Numbered from the stretch's first letter, positions 1-7,800 are shown. The stretch is DNA of 20,732 nucleotides from Collinsella aerofaciens (GCA_021641225.1 JAJWXI010000012.1:2773-23504); one strand, 5' to 3'. The notes: generated by a model from the letters alone, not told the origin. Translations and numbers: made by a program.

Positions 1-440
1 TTGCAGGCATCGATCTTGGCGATCAGGGCATCGTGCTCGGGGGTCTTCTCGTAGGGCTCCTCCAGGAAGGCAAGCATGATGTCGGCCATCAGGAACTCGC
101 CGGTAATCTTGCCGCCAAAGCCCACGATGTTGGCGTTGAGCTCGCGACGGGCATACAGGGCAGAGGTCATGTCGCGAACCAGGGCGCAGCGGGCGCCGGG
201 AACCTTGTTGACAGCGTTGGTGATGCCAATGCCGGTGCCGCACAGAGCCACACCAAAGTCGGCCTTGCCGCTGGCAACTGCCTCGCCCACGGCCTTGCCG
301 TAAATGGGATAGTGCGTGCGGCTGTGGCTGTAGGTGCCGCAGTCGAGCACCTTGTAGCCGGCCTGCTCCAGGCGGTCGGCCAGATAGATCTTCTCGTCCG
401 TAACGATATGGTCGCAACCGATTGCGATGGTCTTCTTCAT
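1..440 (-). CDS. lacB: Galactose-6-phosphate isomerase subunit LacB (3' end cut by window)
   Basis: The ORF starts at ATG 440 and runs off the left edge, giving about 146 codons of a family near 171 residues, so roughly the last 25 are missing. With LacA it forms the isomerase converting D-galactose-6-phosphate to D-tagatose-6-phosphate in the cytoplasm. The N-terminus MKKTIAIGCDHIVTDEK, then CGTYSHSRTHYPIYGKAVGE, LCGTGIGITNAVNKVPGAR and ALVRDMTSALYARRELNANI are hallmark LacB segments of the RpiB/LacAB fold, with the Cys-Gly-Thr-Gly catalytic region visible. A Shine-Dalgarno AAAGGACG precedes the start. It lies 63 bp downstream of lacA on the same strand and is almost certainly cotranscribed. 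It could be confused with RpiB, but the pairing with LacA settles it. Confidence 0.95.
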   Translation of the reverse strand, partial: MKKTIAIGCDHIVTDEKIYLADRLEQAGYKVLDCGTYSHSRTHYPIYGKAVGEAVASGKADFGVALCGTGIGITNAVNKVPGARCALVRDMTSALYARRELNANIVGFGGKITGEFLMADIMLAFLEEPYEKTPEHDALIAKIDAC

Positions 441-503
441 CAGAACGTCCTTTCGTCTGAATTCACAAGTTGAGGTAGAAGTTCGAGTTCTCGGTGGCTC
501 TCG

Positions 504-932
504 TTAGGCCATCTTGTTGAGCATGTCGACACGGATCTGATGACGACCGCCGGCGTACTGAGCGCGCAGGAACTCGCGAGCGATCTTCTTGGCGACCTCG
601 GTGCCCACGACGCCCGGGCCCATGGTGACCATGCGCGAACCGTTGTGCTCGCGGGTCATGTAGGCGGAGCGCTCGTCGGAAATGTTGGCGACAACCATGC
701 CCTTCATCTTGACGGCGGCCATATAGGAGCCGACGCCGTACTTATCGAAGGCAAAACCCTGGGAATCCTTGTGCTCCAGCAGGTCCTTGGCGACGGCGGT
801 CGCGGAATCGACAAAGTCCGCGGCAGGGGTCTCGGAATAGTCGACGACCTCGTGACCGTCGGCGATGAGCATCTCCTTGATGGACTCCTTCATCGACATG
901 CCGTCGGCATCGGAAGCGATAACAACCCTCAT
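504..932 (-). CDS. lacA: Galactose-6-phosphate isomerase subunit LacA
   Basis: This 142-residue protein has the usual LacA length. It is the partner subunit of LacB in galactose-6-phosphate to tagatose-6-phosphate isomerisation. The C-terminal run YAGGRHQIRVDMLNKMA and the segments SDERSAYMTREHNGSRMVTMG and VGSYMAAVKMKGM are characteristic of LacA. As is normal for LacA, it lacks the CGTG-type active-site loop seen in LacB. The start ATG at 932 has a strong AAGGAGGATGTC ribosome site. It is the first gene of a lacAB transcript whose promoter region (933-1170) carries many GAACA/TGTTC repeats like those before the lacR gene, which suggests LacR control. lacC and lacD are not in this window; they may lie beyond the left edge or elsewhere. 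Confidence 0.96.
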   Translation of the reverse strand: MRVVIASDADGMSMKESIKEMLIADGHEVVDYSETPAADFVDSATAVAKDLLEHKDSQGFAFDKYGVGSYMAAVKMKGMVVANISDERSAYMTREHNGSRMVTMGPGVVGTEVAKKIAREFLRAQYAGGRHQIRVDMLNKMA

Positions 933-1017
933 GACATCCTCCTTGAGAGATACGCAGGCGCGTAGTTTCTGTTTGGAAGTGTTGAATCGCGTTCAGGTCC
1001 GGGCATCTGAATGTGCG

Positions 1018-1130
1018 GTTCTTCACTGTTCATGTTTATTTGAACACATTCGAACATCGAGTGCAACCATTATTTGTTTAACTTTGTTCTTTTTTGAACA
1101 AATACCGTTCACGGTTGATTGCCGACCGTT
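1018..1130 (-). promoter_or_regulatory. lacAB upstream region with phased LacR-like repeats
   Basis: On the plus strand GTT cores lie at 1076, 1086, 1107 and 1128 (steps 10, 21, 21), and AAC cores at 1043 and 1053 (TTTGAACA / TTCGAACA, step 10). The box TTTGTTC-T6-GAACAAA (1083-1102) is a perfect inverted repeat, and ACCGTTCACGGT (1104-1115) is an inverted repeat with a two-base centre. The same 10-bp-spaced RAACA pairs occur at the lacR and lacF promoters. Binding by LacR is inference. The exact -10 and -35 were not resolved. Confidence 0.55.
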
Positions 1131-1170
1131 TGAGCCCGGCGCGGACGCAGCGACCATGTGTTCAACAAAC

Positions 1171-1203
1171 AAAAGGGCGGCCGAGAACGTGTCTCGGCCG
1201 CCC
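1171..1203 (-). terminator. Rho-independent terminator of the membrane-protein gene
   Basis: A perfect 12-bp stem GGGCGGCCGAGA (1175-1186) / TCTCGGCCGCCC (1192-1203) has a 5-nt loop. On the minus strand it is followed by TTTTGTTTG. It sits about 40 bp after the stop of the gene at 1241-2272 and separates it from the lacAB promoter. Confidence 0.85.
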
Positions 1204-1240
1204 CTTCGGCGGTATTCCCCGGTATATACAGCTGTTTTAG

Positions 1241-2272
1241 CTACTCAGACTGCCCGCCCTTTTTAGCGTGCTTGGAAGGAGCGCTCAGAAAGCGGCCCGT
1301 CAAATAGTTCGCCGGGCCGGAAATATCAATCCCCAGTAGCGTGTGTCCCAGCCACAGAAACGCCGCGAGCACCAGCAGCGGGATAACGCACGAGGTCACG
1401 ATCATCACAATGACGCCTTCGATGAGATCGGTCACTTGCTGCACAATTTCATCGGTCATCTGCTTGGCGCCGCTGGTCACCGACGTGACCAGGTTCGAGG
1501 CCCCATCAGTCAACTGCTCGAGCACGTTTTTGGACTCCGTGGCCTCGGATTTTTTCTTGTTCGATTTTGAGCTGGTCTCGGCTGACTTGTCCGTGGCGTC
1601 GGCCGCGTCCGCAGCGTCCGCAGCCTTTTGCTCAGCTTGCTCAATACTTACGCGATACGTTTCATCGACCTTCTGCGACACCCATACGCTCGCGGGCACG
1701 AGCGCCATGCCGATCACGGCAACCACCAACACGCGCGTCGCCACACGGCGCAGGACAGTGCTCGTGCTCCAGCGCCCGTGAATGCCGAGCGACACCGCAA
1801 AGAGCACCAACGCAAACGGGATTAAGATGCCCAGGCCAACCGACCACAAAATCGTGAGCAAATATTTCTCCAGGTATAGCACGGCAAGCACGATACCAAG
1901 GTTGCCTGAAAGCTGTGCGAGCTGCTCGGCAACCGGCGTTCCCGTATCACCCGGCAGCGCGGTAATGCCCGCAGACAGCGCCACGCACGAGGTCGTGAGC
2001 GCCAGTACGTTACCTTTCTTTTGATCGATGACCTCGATGGTGGAGTCCCAAGTTTTGGTATCGGCAAAATGCGGACGAGCTACAAAGCCCGACAGCAGCG
2101 CCAGTACCACGAGCGCAACGATAAAGCCAATCTGCAGCTTTTTGTTTGCGCACACGACATCGGACAGGCTGGGCTGCAGCTCTGTTACCGTCATGTGCTC
2201 GGTTATCTGGACAGGACGCCCATGAGCCATCTCGTGCGCGTCTCTTTTTTGTATTGACCCGTTATCCGGCAT
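1241..2272 (-). CDS. Uncharacterised multi-pass membrane protein
   Basis: I do not recognise this 343-residue protein. Hydrophobic segments are visible at about residues 47-66, 90-108, 122-165 (probably two helices), 182-202 and 285-315, so five or six membrane passes are likely. Between the fourth and last segments (about 210-275) lies a highly polar Ala/Asp/Lys/Ser/Glu-rich stretch with AADAADAADATDKS and SSKSNKKKSEATESK. This is low-complexity and possibly coiled, followed by an amphipathic stretch with TSGAKQMTDEIVQQVTD. The N-terminus of about 45 residues is polar with no signal peptide. The start at 2272 has a perfect GAGGAGGT ribosome site at good spacing. It is probably monocistronic, with its own terminator at 1171-1203 and a TATACT box upstream. 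Nothing links it to lactose metabolism. Confidence 0.8.
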   Translation of the reverse strand: MPDNGSIQKRDAHEMAHGRPVQITEHMTVTELQPSLSDVVCANKKLQIGFIVALVVLALLSGFVARPHFADTKTWDSTIEVIDQKKGNVLALTTSCVALSAGITALPGDTGTPVAEQLAQLSGNLGIVLAVLYLEKYLLTILWSVGLGILIPFALVLFAVSLGIHGRWSTSTVLRRVATRVLVVAVIGMALVPASVWVSQKVDETYRVSIEQAEQKAADAADAADATDKSAETSSKSNKKKSEATESKNVLEQLTDGASNLVTSVTSGAKQMTDEIVQQVTDLIEGVIVMIVTSCVIPLLVLAAFLWLGHTLLGIDISGPANYLTGRFLSAPSKHAKKGGQSE

Positions 2273-2310
2273 TTGGATACCTCCTCAGTCCGGCGTTTAA
2301 TGCGAAAGAA

Positions 2311-2316
2311 AGTATA
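2311..2316 (-). promoter_or_regulatory. Candidate -10 box of the membrane-protein gene
   Basis: On the minus strand this reads TATACT, 39 bases before the start codon of the gene ending at 1241. No convincing -35 is visible at 16-18 bp spacing. Confidence 0.4.
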
Positions 2317-2359
2317 CCCACCGAGCAAAAAACGAACGGGAAGACGAACAGAGCGCACC

Positions 2360-2406
2360 AAGACTGTCCCCAATGACTAGTCGTTTAAGAACGTCCCCAA
2401 TGACTA
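2360..2406. repeat. Two 20-bp direct repeats, AAGAnnGTCCCCAATGACTA
   Basis: Copies at 2360-2379 (AAGACTGTCCCCAATGACTA) and 2387-2406 (AAGAACGTCCCCAATGACTA) are 27 bp apart and differ at two bases. Similar GTCCCC-type repeats are, from memory, associated with REP elements and Y1-type REP transposases in other bacteria, but no such gene is present here. I treat this as a probable remnant of a dispersed repeat. Confidence 0.55.
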
Positions 2407-2418
2407 TCTCGGGATGAG

Positions 2419-2481
2419 TTGCGGTGGAATAGGGATTGTTTTGCGCCTGCCGGCCCCTATTCAGTCCCTATTTCACCGCAA
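2419..2481. repeat. Long imperfect hairpin (17-bp stem) in intergenic DNA
   Basis: TTGCGGTGGAATAGGGA (2419-2435) pairs with TCCCTATTTCACCGCAA (2465-2481) with a single G-T wobble. The 29-nt loop contains another CCCCTATTC segment. It lies 12 bp from the direct repeats at 2360-2406, and no T-run follows, so it is not an obvious terminator. It may be part of the same dispersed repeat. Confidence 0.55.
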
Positions 2482-2494
2482 ATTGGAGGAGAAC

Positions 2495-2533
2495 AGAAAA
2501 AGCCCTGCCGCGGGTTTGCAGCAGAGCTTTTGG
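2495..2533 (-). terminator. Rho-independent terminator of lacF
   Basis: On the minus strand a stem AGCTCTGCTGC / GGCAGGGCT (imperfect, with wobbles) is followed by TTTTTC. It begins about 26 bp past the lacF stop codon. Confidence 0.7.
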
Positions 2534-2558
2534 AAGGGGACGAGGTTATGCGGACTCG

Positions 2559-2897
2559 TTAGGCGAGCTTGGCCTCGAGCTCGGCGATGCGCTTGTAGGC
2601 ATCGATGGTAAAGCGGGCCTGCTTCTCCAGGATCATAGTGGTCATGAGAGTGTCCTGAGCGTGAGCCATGATGAAGGTCATCTCCATCTCGCCGCCGCCG
2701 GCCTCCTGCGAAAGCAGCTTGGTCTGCGTGTCGTGGGCACCGATGAGCGCATCGCTGGCATCCTTGTGCAGCTGCTCGGCCTTCTCAAAATCACCCTCGC
2801 GAGCAGCATCGAGCGCTGCAAGCAGATCGGTCTGGGCGTCACCTGCGTATGCGACAATCTCGAATCCAACCATCGAGATTTCTTCTTTGGTTGCCAT
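2559..2897 (-). CDS. lacF: PTS lactose/cellobiose-family EIIA (LacF)
   Basis: This 112-residue soluble protein has the usual length for the lactose/chitobiose EIIA family. It takes phosphate from HPr on His79, in the motif FIMAHAQDTLMT, and passes it to the EIIB cysteine of a LacE-type permease. Asp82 is the conserved partner that binds a metal in the trimer core of the family. The fold is three helices, with a helical C-terminus ending KRIAELEAKLA. The start ATG at 2897 has a GGAACGC-type ribosome site. This is the only EIIA in the window, while three EIICB permeases (4474, 11015, 14396) lack an EIIA domain, so it probably serves all three. It is monocistronic, transcribed from the repeat-rich promoter region at 2986-3079 and ended by the terminator at 2495-2533. 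The family also includes CelC/ChbA; the lac context favours LacF. Confidence 0.93.
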   Translation of the reverse strand: MATKEEISMVGFEIVAYAGDAQTDLLAALDAAREGDFEKAEQLHKDASDALIGAHDTQTKLLSQEAGGGEMEMTFIMAHAQDTLMTTMILEKQARFTIDAYKRIAELEAKLA

Positions 2898-2985
2898 ATT
2901 GCGTTCCTTTCACATATGAACCAACGGAGAGCATCGCGTCCGGGCATACGCGCTGCGCTGTGTATGACAGAAACAATAACATTCA

Positions 2986-3079
2986 AACAAAAAAGAACAA
3001 TACAAACCGTTATTTCGAGCCGTGAACGGTCTATTATCACCCGTGAACGGTTTTCAAACCATTTCGAACAATATCAAAC
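2986..3079. promoter_or_regulatory. Helically phased AAC-core array upstream of lacF
   Basis: On the plus strand, AAC cores in RAACA/GAACG/AAACC contexts start at 2986, 2996, 3005, 3025, 3046, 3057, 3067 and 3077. All steps are close to multiples of one helical turn (10, 9, 20, 21, 11, 10, 10). Two identical CCGTGAACGG boxes at 3020 and 3041 are 21 bp apart. The outer pairs TTCAAACAAAAAAGAACA and TTCGAACAATATCAAACA match the pair before lacR. The array lies between lacI(1) and lacF and should cover the lacF promoter. Assignment to LacR is inference. Confidence 0.6.
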
Positions 3080-3111
3080 ATGATTAGCGGAAACCTAAAC
3101 AGGACCGCACC

Positions 3112-4116
3112 CTAACGCAAATCGCGCACCGTATCGCCCTCTACGAGCACGCCGGGGATCAGCATGTGCTCCACGCCAGACGCAACCCCCTCGGCGCCGG
3201 CAATCTTGTCAACCGCCCACATGCCGACGCGCTTGTTGTCGAAGCGCACGGTGGTCAGGCGACAATCGGGCACGATATCGCCCAGACTATCGTCAACACC
3301 CACCACGCTCACGTCCTGGGGCACGCGCTTTCCGCGCGACTCGAGCCCGCGAATGCAGCCGTAGGCCATGGCGTCGTTGGAGGCATAGATGGCAGTACAG
3401 GTCGGATCGTCCGCCAGAGCCTGACCTGCGGCATACCCACTTTGAGCCGTCCAATCGCCACGGACGAGTCGCGGCGGCTCAATACCATGTGCGCGCAATG
3501 CCTCGCGCCAGCCCTCCTCCCGCTGCATGCCCGAAAGCGAGCGCTCGGGACACGAGATAAAGTGCACGGTCTTGTGCCCCTGCCCCAGCAAGTACTCGAC
3601 AACCTGGCGCGAGCAATCGAACTGGTCGTTATCGACCGTCGAGCACAGCGGGTGCTCCAGCATGGTAACGAGCACCGTCTGCATACCGGGCAGCGGCTCA
3701 AAGGTGCCAAAGTCCGCCGGCATGCGGTTCATGATCACAACCATACCGTCCACCGGCAGCGCGCTCATGCGCGATGATGCGCCCTCGAGGGTATAGGGGT
3801 GTCCATCTACTTTAGTAAGGGTGATGGCATAGCCGTGTTTGTCGGCGGCGGCGGCAAAGCCTTCCATGCGGTCGAGGTTGCCGGTACCGGTAATGTTGAA
3901 CATGGCGACGCCGACAGTCTTAAACTTACCGCGACGCAGCGACCGGCCGGCAAAGTTAGGACGATAGCCAAGCTCGCGCATGGCGGCGCGTACCCGCTCC
4001 TTGGTCTCGGGGCGCACGCTGGGCGAATCGTGCACGGTGCGCGAGACTGTCTGCTCCGAGACGCCCGCGAGACGTGCCACGTCCTTAACGGAAACCGATT
4101 TTTTAACAGCGGCCAT
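3112..4116 (-). CDS. LacI-family transcriptional regulator, module 1
   Basis: This 334-residue protein has full LacI/GalR length. The N-terminal helix-turn-helix (about residues 8-28, VKDVARLAGVSEQTVSRTVH) is followed by the hinge region (RPNFAGRSLRRGKFKTVGV). A periplasmic-binding-like effector domain follows, with the usual YASNDAMAYG and DVSVVGVDDS motifs. It is transcribed divergently from lacE1-lacG1 across a 357-bp gap. The gap contains one operator-like site just before its own start (4130-4147) and two more before lacE1 (4275-4292, 4395-4412). This suggests autoregulation and local repression of lacE1-lacG1, with an unknown sugar or sugar phosphate as effector. It resembles the regulators at 8017 and 13110 along its length, for example PVDGM, GDWxAxSGYA and LTTVRF/LTTLRF, so the three are paralogues. 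Confidence 0.93.
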   Translation of the reverse strand: MAAVKKSVSVKDVARLAGVSEQTVSRTVHDSPSVRPETKERVRAAMRELGYRPNFAGRSLRRGKFKTVGVAMFNITGTGNLDRMEGFAAAADKHGYAITLTKVDGHPYTLEGASSRMSALPVDGMVVIMNRMPADFGTFEPLPGMQTVLVTMLEHPLCSTVDNDQFDCSRQVVEYLLGQGHKTVHFISCPERSLSGMQREEGWREALRAHGIEPPRLVRGDWTAQSGYAAGQALADDPTCTAIYASNDAMAYGCIRGLESRGKRVPQDVSVVGVDDSLGDIVPDCRLTTVRFDNKRVGMWAVDKIAGAEGVASGVEHMLIPGVLVEGDTVRDLR

Positions 4117-4129
4117 AGGTCGATCTTTC

Positions 4130-4147
4130 TATGTCAACGATGCCATT
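4130..4147. promoter_or_regulatory. LacI(1) operator-like site next to its own gene
   Basis: TATGTCAACGATGCCATT differs from the site at 4275-4292 at three of 18 positions. It lies 14 bp upstream of the regulator start codon, where binding would block its transcription or initiation. Confidence 0.5.
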
Positions 4148-4274
4148 GGTGGCACCCTACGCAGTCATTTTTAACGCCTTCAAGTATATCCAACGCCTCC
4201 CCCACCATACGCTCACCACCCAAAACCTACCGTTCACCGACATTTTTGCTTCCCCGAACGGCTTTTGTCGCCCA

Positions 4275-4292
4275 AATGTTAACGTTGCCATT
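4275..4292. promoter_or_regulatory. LacI(1) operator-like site, distal
   Basis: AATGTTAACGTTGCCATT is a pseudo-palindrome centred on CG, as is usual for LacI-family operators (AATG..AAC|GTT..CATT). An inverted copy lies at 4395-4412, with centres 120 bp apart. Confidence 0.6.
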
Positions 4293-4394
4293 GCACAAAC
4301 ACAGAGCCACCGGGCGGCTCAAACGTTTACGCGTAAGGAATCGACGGTTCGCAGGCACAGGAACCACCGGTTCGCGTCTTTTTTTGTGTCGCAA

Positions 4395-4412
4395 AATGGC
4401 AACGTCAACATT
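4395..4412. promoter_or_regulatory. LacI(1) operator-like site, proximal to lacE1
   Basis: AATGGCAACGTCAACATT is the reverse complement of AATGTTGACGTTGCCATT, one base different from the site at 4275. It lies 61 bp before the lacE1 start, a likely place to block transcription. Confidence 0.6.
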
Positions 4413-4473
4413 TTGGCAACCGAACGCCAAAAGCTACCATCGTTGCTAATCCACCGTCTCTTAGGAGCATTGC

Positions 4474-6249
4474 ATGGAGCAACTCATCGCCATCATCGAA
4501 AAGGGACAGCCCTTTTTCAACGCGATCGCCCGCAACAAGTACCTCAAGGCAATCCGCGACGGCTTTATCTCCGTCATCCCCATCATCATCTTCTCGTCCA
4601 TCTTCTGCCTGGTAGCCTCGGTCCCCAACATCTGGGGTTTCTACTGGCCCGATGACATCAACAACGCCCTGTGGAAGTGCTACAACTACTCCATGGGCAT
4701 CCTGGCCATCGCCTGCGCCGCCACCACCGCCAAGCACTTCGCCGACGCTCAGAACCGCGATCTGCCCAAGAACAACCAGATTAACTTCATCTCGTGCATG
4801 TGCGCGGCCATCATCGGCTTCTTGCTCCTTTCGAGCGACACGATCGCCACGGACGCCGCCAGCGGCTTCAACACGACCTACCTTGGTTCCAAAGGCCTGC
4901 TGACCGCCTTCATCGCTGCGTTTGTGACCGGCATCATCTACAAGTTCTTCATTAAGCGCAACATCACCGTCAAGATGCCCGAGCAGGTTCCGCCCAACAT
5001 CTCGCAGACCTTTAAGGACATCATCCCCTTCTCCGTCTGCATCACCGTCTTTTGGGTCTTTGACATCGTCTTCCGCGCTGCTTTTGGCTTCTGCTTTGCC
5101 CAGGGCGTCATCCAGGTGTTCCAGCCCCTGTTCACCGCTGCCGACGGCTACATCGGCCTCGCTGTGATCTACGGCGCCATGAGCCTGTTCTGGTTCGTGG
5201 GCGTCCACGGCCCCTCGATCGTCGAGCCCGCCATCGCCGCCGCCCTCGTTGCCAACATGACCGACAACCTGGCTGCGTTCCAGGCCGGCCAGCACGCTTC
5301 CGCTGTCCTGACCCAGGGTGCCCAGTACTTCGTCGTCTGCATGGGCGGCACCGGCGCCACGCTCGTCCTGGTCTTTATGTTCTGCTTCCTGGCCAAGTCT
5401 CAGGAGATGCGCGCCGTCGGTAAGGCCGCCATCGTCCCCGTCTGCTTTGCCGTCAACGAGCCGCTGCTGTTCGCCGCGCCCATCGTGCTCAACCCCGTCT
5501 TCTTTGTCCCGTTTGTCTTTGCCCCGATCGCCAACATCTGGATCCTCAAGATCTTTATCGACTTCTTGGGCATGAACGGCTTTATGTACACCCTGCCTTG
5601 GACCGTCCCCGGCCCCATCGGCACCATCATGGGCCTGGGCTTCCAGCCGCTCGCTTTTGTGATGCTCGCCCTTATCCTGGTCGTCGACTTCGTTCTGTAC
5701 TACCCGTTCTTCCGTGCCTATGACGCCCAGAAGTGCGCCGAGGAGGCCGAGATCTCCCAGGAGGAGCTCGCCGCCAAGAACGCCGAGAAGGCCGCCAAGC
5801 TCAACGATGCCTTCCAGGGCAAGGCTGACGCCAAGAGCGTTGCCGCCGGCGCTGCTGCCGAGGCCGTGAAGGCCGACTCCCCCGCCGCTCCCGCAGCACC
5901 CGCTGCCGAGACAACGACCGCCAGCGACCTCAACGGCAAGCGCGTGCTCGTGCTCTGCCAGGGCGGCGGAACCTCGGGCCTGCTCGCCAACGCGCTGGCC
6001 AAGGCCGCCAAGGAGCGCGGCATTAACCTCGAGACCGCTGCCGAGGCCTATGGCAACCACGTGGACATGCTCCCCGACTTTGACCTGGTCGTCCTGGCCC
6101 CGCAGGCCGCAAGCTACCTGGCCGACCTGCAGAAGGACTGTGAGCGCGTGGGCAACAAGTGCGTCGCCTGCCGTGGCAAGCAGTACATCGAGCTCTCCCA
6201 GAACGGCGACAAGTCTCTCGCCTTCGTGAGTGAGCAACTTTCGAAGTAA
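4474..6249 (+). CDS. lacE: PTS lactose-type EIICB permease, module 1 (LacE)
   Basis: This 591-residue EIICB imports a galactoside and phosphorylates it at C6. EIIC (about 1-425) is a multi-pass membrane domain with the family segments FWFVGVHGPSIVEPAIAA, MGGTGATL and FAVNEPLLFAAP. An Ala/Pro/Lys/Glu-rich linker (about 430-485) leads to EIIB, with the phospho-cysteine Cys495 in LVLCQGGGTSGLLANA. There is no EIIA domain, so it depends on LacF. The start ATG 4474 follows TTAGGAG. Of the three permeases here it is closest to textbook Firmicutes LacE (QAGQHA, EPAIAA, CxGGGTSG, MLPDFDLV), so lactose is its most likely substrate. It is cotranscribed with lacG1, 66 bp downstream. Confidence 0.94.
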   Translation: MEQLIAIIEKGQPFFNAIARNKYLKAIRDGFISVIPIIIFSSIFCLVASVPNIWGFYWPDDINNALWKCYNYSMGILAIACAATTAKHFADAQNRDLPKNNQINFISCMCAAIIGFLLLSSDTIATDAASGFNTTYLGSKGLLTAFIAAFVTGIIYKFFIKRNITVKMPEQVPPNISQTFKDIIPFSVCITVFWVFDIVFRAAFGFCFAQGVIQVFQPLFTAADGYIGLAVIYGAMSLFWFVGVHGPSIVEPAIAAALVANMTDNLAAFQAGQHASAVLTQGAQYFVVCMGGTGATLVLVFMFCFLAKSQEMRAVGKAAIVPVCFAVNEPLLFAAPIVLNPVFFVPFVFAPIANIWILKIFIDFLGMNGFMYTLPWTVPGPIGTIMGLGFQPLAFVMLALILVVDFVLYYPFFRAYDAQKCAEEAEISQEELAAKNAEKAAKLNDAFQGKADAKSVAAGAAAEAVKADSPAAPAAPAAETTTASDLNGKRVLVLCQGGGTSGLLANALAKAAKERGINLETAAEAYGNHVDMLPDFDLVVLAPQAASYLADLQKDCERVGNKCVACRGKQYIELSQNGDKSLAFVSEQLSK

Positions 6250-6259
6250 GTAACGCCCA

Positions 6260-6291
6260 GGGCCAGCCGACCATCCAAGACCGGCTGGCCC
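6260..6291 (+). terminator. Intercistronic hairpin between lacE1 and lacG1
   Basis: A perfect 10-bp stem GGGCCAGCCG (6260-6269) / CGGCTGGCCC (6282-6291) with a 12-nt loop is followed by TTCGATTT. The weak T-tract suggests a leaky terminator or an mRNA stability or processing element rather than a full stop, since lacG1 starts 24 bp later. Confidence 0.5.
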
Positions 6292-6315
6292 TTCGATTTA
6301 GACGATTGGATCATC

Positions 6316-7755
6316 ATGTCCGTTAATCCTGCTAGCGTCACCAACCCGCCCGCGCAGTTTCCCGAGGACTTTGTCTTTGGCGGCGCCACCGCTGCCTACC
6401 AGGTAGAGGGCGAGACCCGCACTCACGGTAAGGGCAAGGTTGCCTGGGACGACTTTCTGGAGGCCCAGGGGCGCTTCTCCCCCGATCCCGCTTCGGACTT
6501 CTACAACCAGTACCCCGTCGACCTGGAGCTGTGCGAGGAGTTCGGCATCAACGGCATTCGCCTCTCCATCGCCTGGAGCCGCATCTTCCCCAACGGCACC
6601 GGCGAAATCAACCCCGAGGGCGTCCAGTTCTACCACGATCTCTTCGCCGAGTGCCACAAGCACCACGTTGAGCCGTTCGTCACGCTGCATCACTTTGACA
6701 CGCCGCTTCCCCTCTTTGAGAAGGGCGACTTCCTCAACCGCGAGACCATCGACGCCTTTGTGGACTTTGCCACCTTCTGCTTTAAGGAGTACGCCGACCA
6801 GGTGACCTACTGGTTCACCTTTAACGAGATCTGGGCCGACGCCTCCAACACCTACATCGAGGGCACCTTCCCCGGTGGCGTCAAGGCGCATCTGGCCGAG
6901 GCCTTCCAGTGCGAGCACAACATGATGCTCGCCCACGCCAAGGCCGTGCTGGCCTTCCACAACGGCGGCTTTAAGGGCAAGATCGGCGTCATCCAGTCGT
7001 TGGAGTTCAAGTACCCGCTCAACGAGAACGACCCCGCCGACATCAAGGCCGCCAACAACGAGCACGTGCTGCAAAACCAGTTCCTGCTCGACGCCACCTT
7101 CCGCGGCGACTACGCGCCCGACACCCTCGAGTGCGCCAACCGCCTGGCTGCCGTCTCGGGCGGCACCATCGAGATCCTGGACGAGGATCTCGAGATTATG
7201 CGCGAGGCAGCGCTCTACAACGACTACCTGGGTGTCAACAATTACCAGTGCCGCTTCCTCAAGGCTTACGATGGCGAGAACGACCTGCACCACAACGGTA
7301 CGGGCGAAAAGGGCACCGGCCGCTGGCGCGTCAAGGGCATCGGCGAGCATGTGAACAAGCCCGGCATCCCCACCACCGACTGGGACTGGATCATCTATCC
7401 CGAGGGCCTGTTCGATCTGCTCGTCTACATTAAGCAGCGCTACCCCAACTACAAGCAGATCTTCATCACCGAAAACGGCATGGGCTACAAGGATCCCTAC
7501 AAGGACGGCTTTGTGGACGACCAGCCGCGCATCGACTACATCGAGCAGCACCTGCGCTGGCTGCTCAAGGCCATGGAGGTGGGCGTCAACGTGGGTGGCT
7601 ACTTCCTGTGGAGCCTGCAGGATCAGTTCTCCTGGACCAATGGCTACAACAAGCGTTACGGCTTCTTCTACGTTGACTTTGAAACCCAGAAGCGCACGCC
7701 CAAGGCAAGCGCCTACTGGTACAAGCACGTGGCGCAGACCCGTCGTCTGGACTAA
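6316..7755 (+). CDS. lacG: 6-phospho-beta-galactosidase, GH1, module 1 (LacG)
   Basis: This 479-residue cytoplasmic GH1 enzyme hydrolyses galactoside 6-phosphates to galactose-6-phosphate. The acid/base is Glu171 (WFTFNEI) and the nucleophile Glu386 (ITENGMG). The phosphate-binding set known from Lactococcus LacG is present as Ser439, Lys446 and Tyr448 in SWTNGYNKRYG. Trp440 matches the tryptophan that, as I recall, marks 6-phospho-galactosidases rather than 6-phospho-glucosidases. The N-terminal block FVFGGATAAYQVEGETRTHG and DPASDFYNQYPVDLELCEEF are LacG-like. The start ATG 6316 has only a weak ribosome site (GGAT). It is the second gene of lacE1-lacG1, ended by the terminator at 7801-7844. 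It is closer to lacG3 than to lacG2. Confidence 0.94.
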   Translation: MSVNPASVTNPPAQFPEDFVFGGATAAYQVEGETRTHGKGKVAWDDFLEAQGRFSPDPASDFYNQYPVDLELCEEFGINGIRLSIAWSRIFPNGTGEINPEGVQFYHDLFAECHKHHVEPFVTLHHFDTPLPLFEKGDFLNRETIDAFVDFATFCFKEYADQVTYWFTFNEIWADASNTYIEGTFPGGVKAHLAEAFQCEHNMMLAHAKAVLAFHNGGFKGKIGVIQSLEFKYPLNENDPADIKAANNEHVLQNQFLLDATFRGDYAPDTLECANRLAAVSGGTIEILDEDLEIMREAALYNDYLGVNNYQCRFLKAYDGENDLHHNGTGEKGTGRWRVKGIGEHVNKPGIPTTDWDWIIYPEGLFDLLVYIKQRYPNYKQIFITENGMGYKDPYKDGFVDDQPRIDYIEQHLRWLLKAMEVGVNVGGYFLWSLQDQFSWTNGYNKRYGFFYVDFETQKRTPKASAYWYKHVAQTRRLD

Positions 7756-7800
7756 AGACTAGCGGGGTTGCCTGCCCACATAACCTGTCCCCATTTCTCA

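Noticed and set aside
2360..2481. Insertion sequence
   Set aside because: No transposase frame or target duplication is visible; only short repeats and a hairpin remain.
4326..4336. TTACGCGTAA palindrome as a fourth module 1 operator
   Set aside because: It is a perfect 10-bp palindrome but shares only the central CG with the other sites and has no second copy, so I did not list it.
4405..6237. 610-codon open frame on the minus strand opposite lacE1
   Set aside because: It is a mirror of GC-rich codon use. The product is low-complexity Gly/Asp/Val/Glu-rich with no known domain, while the plus strand encodes a clear EIICB.
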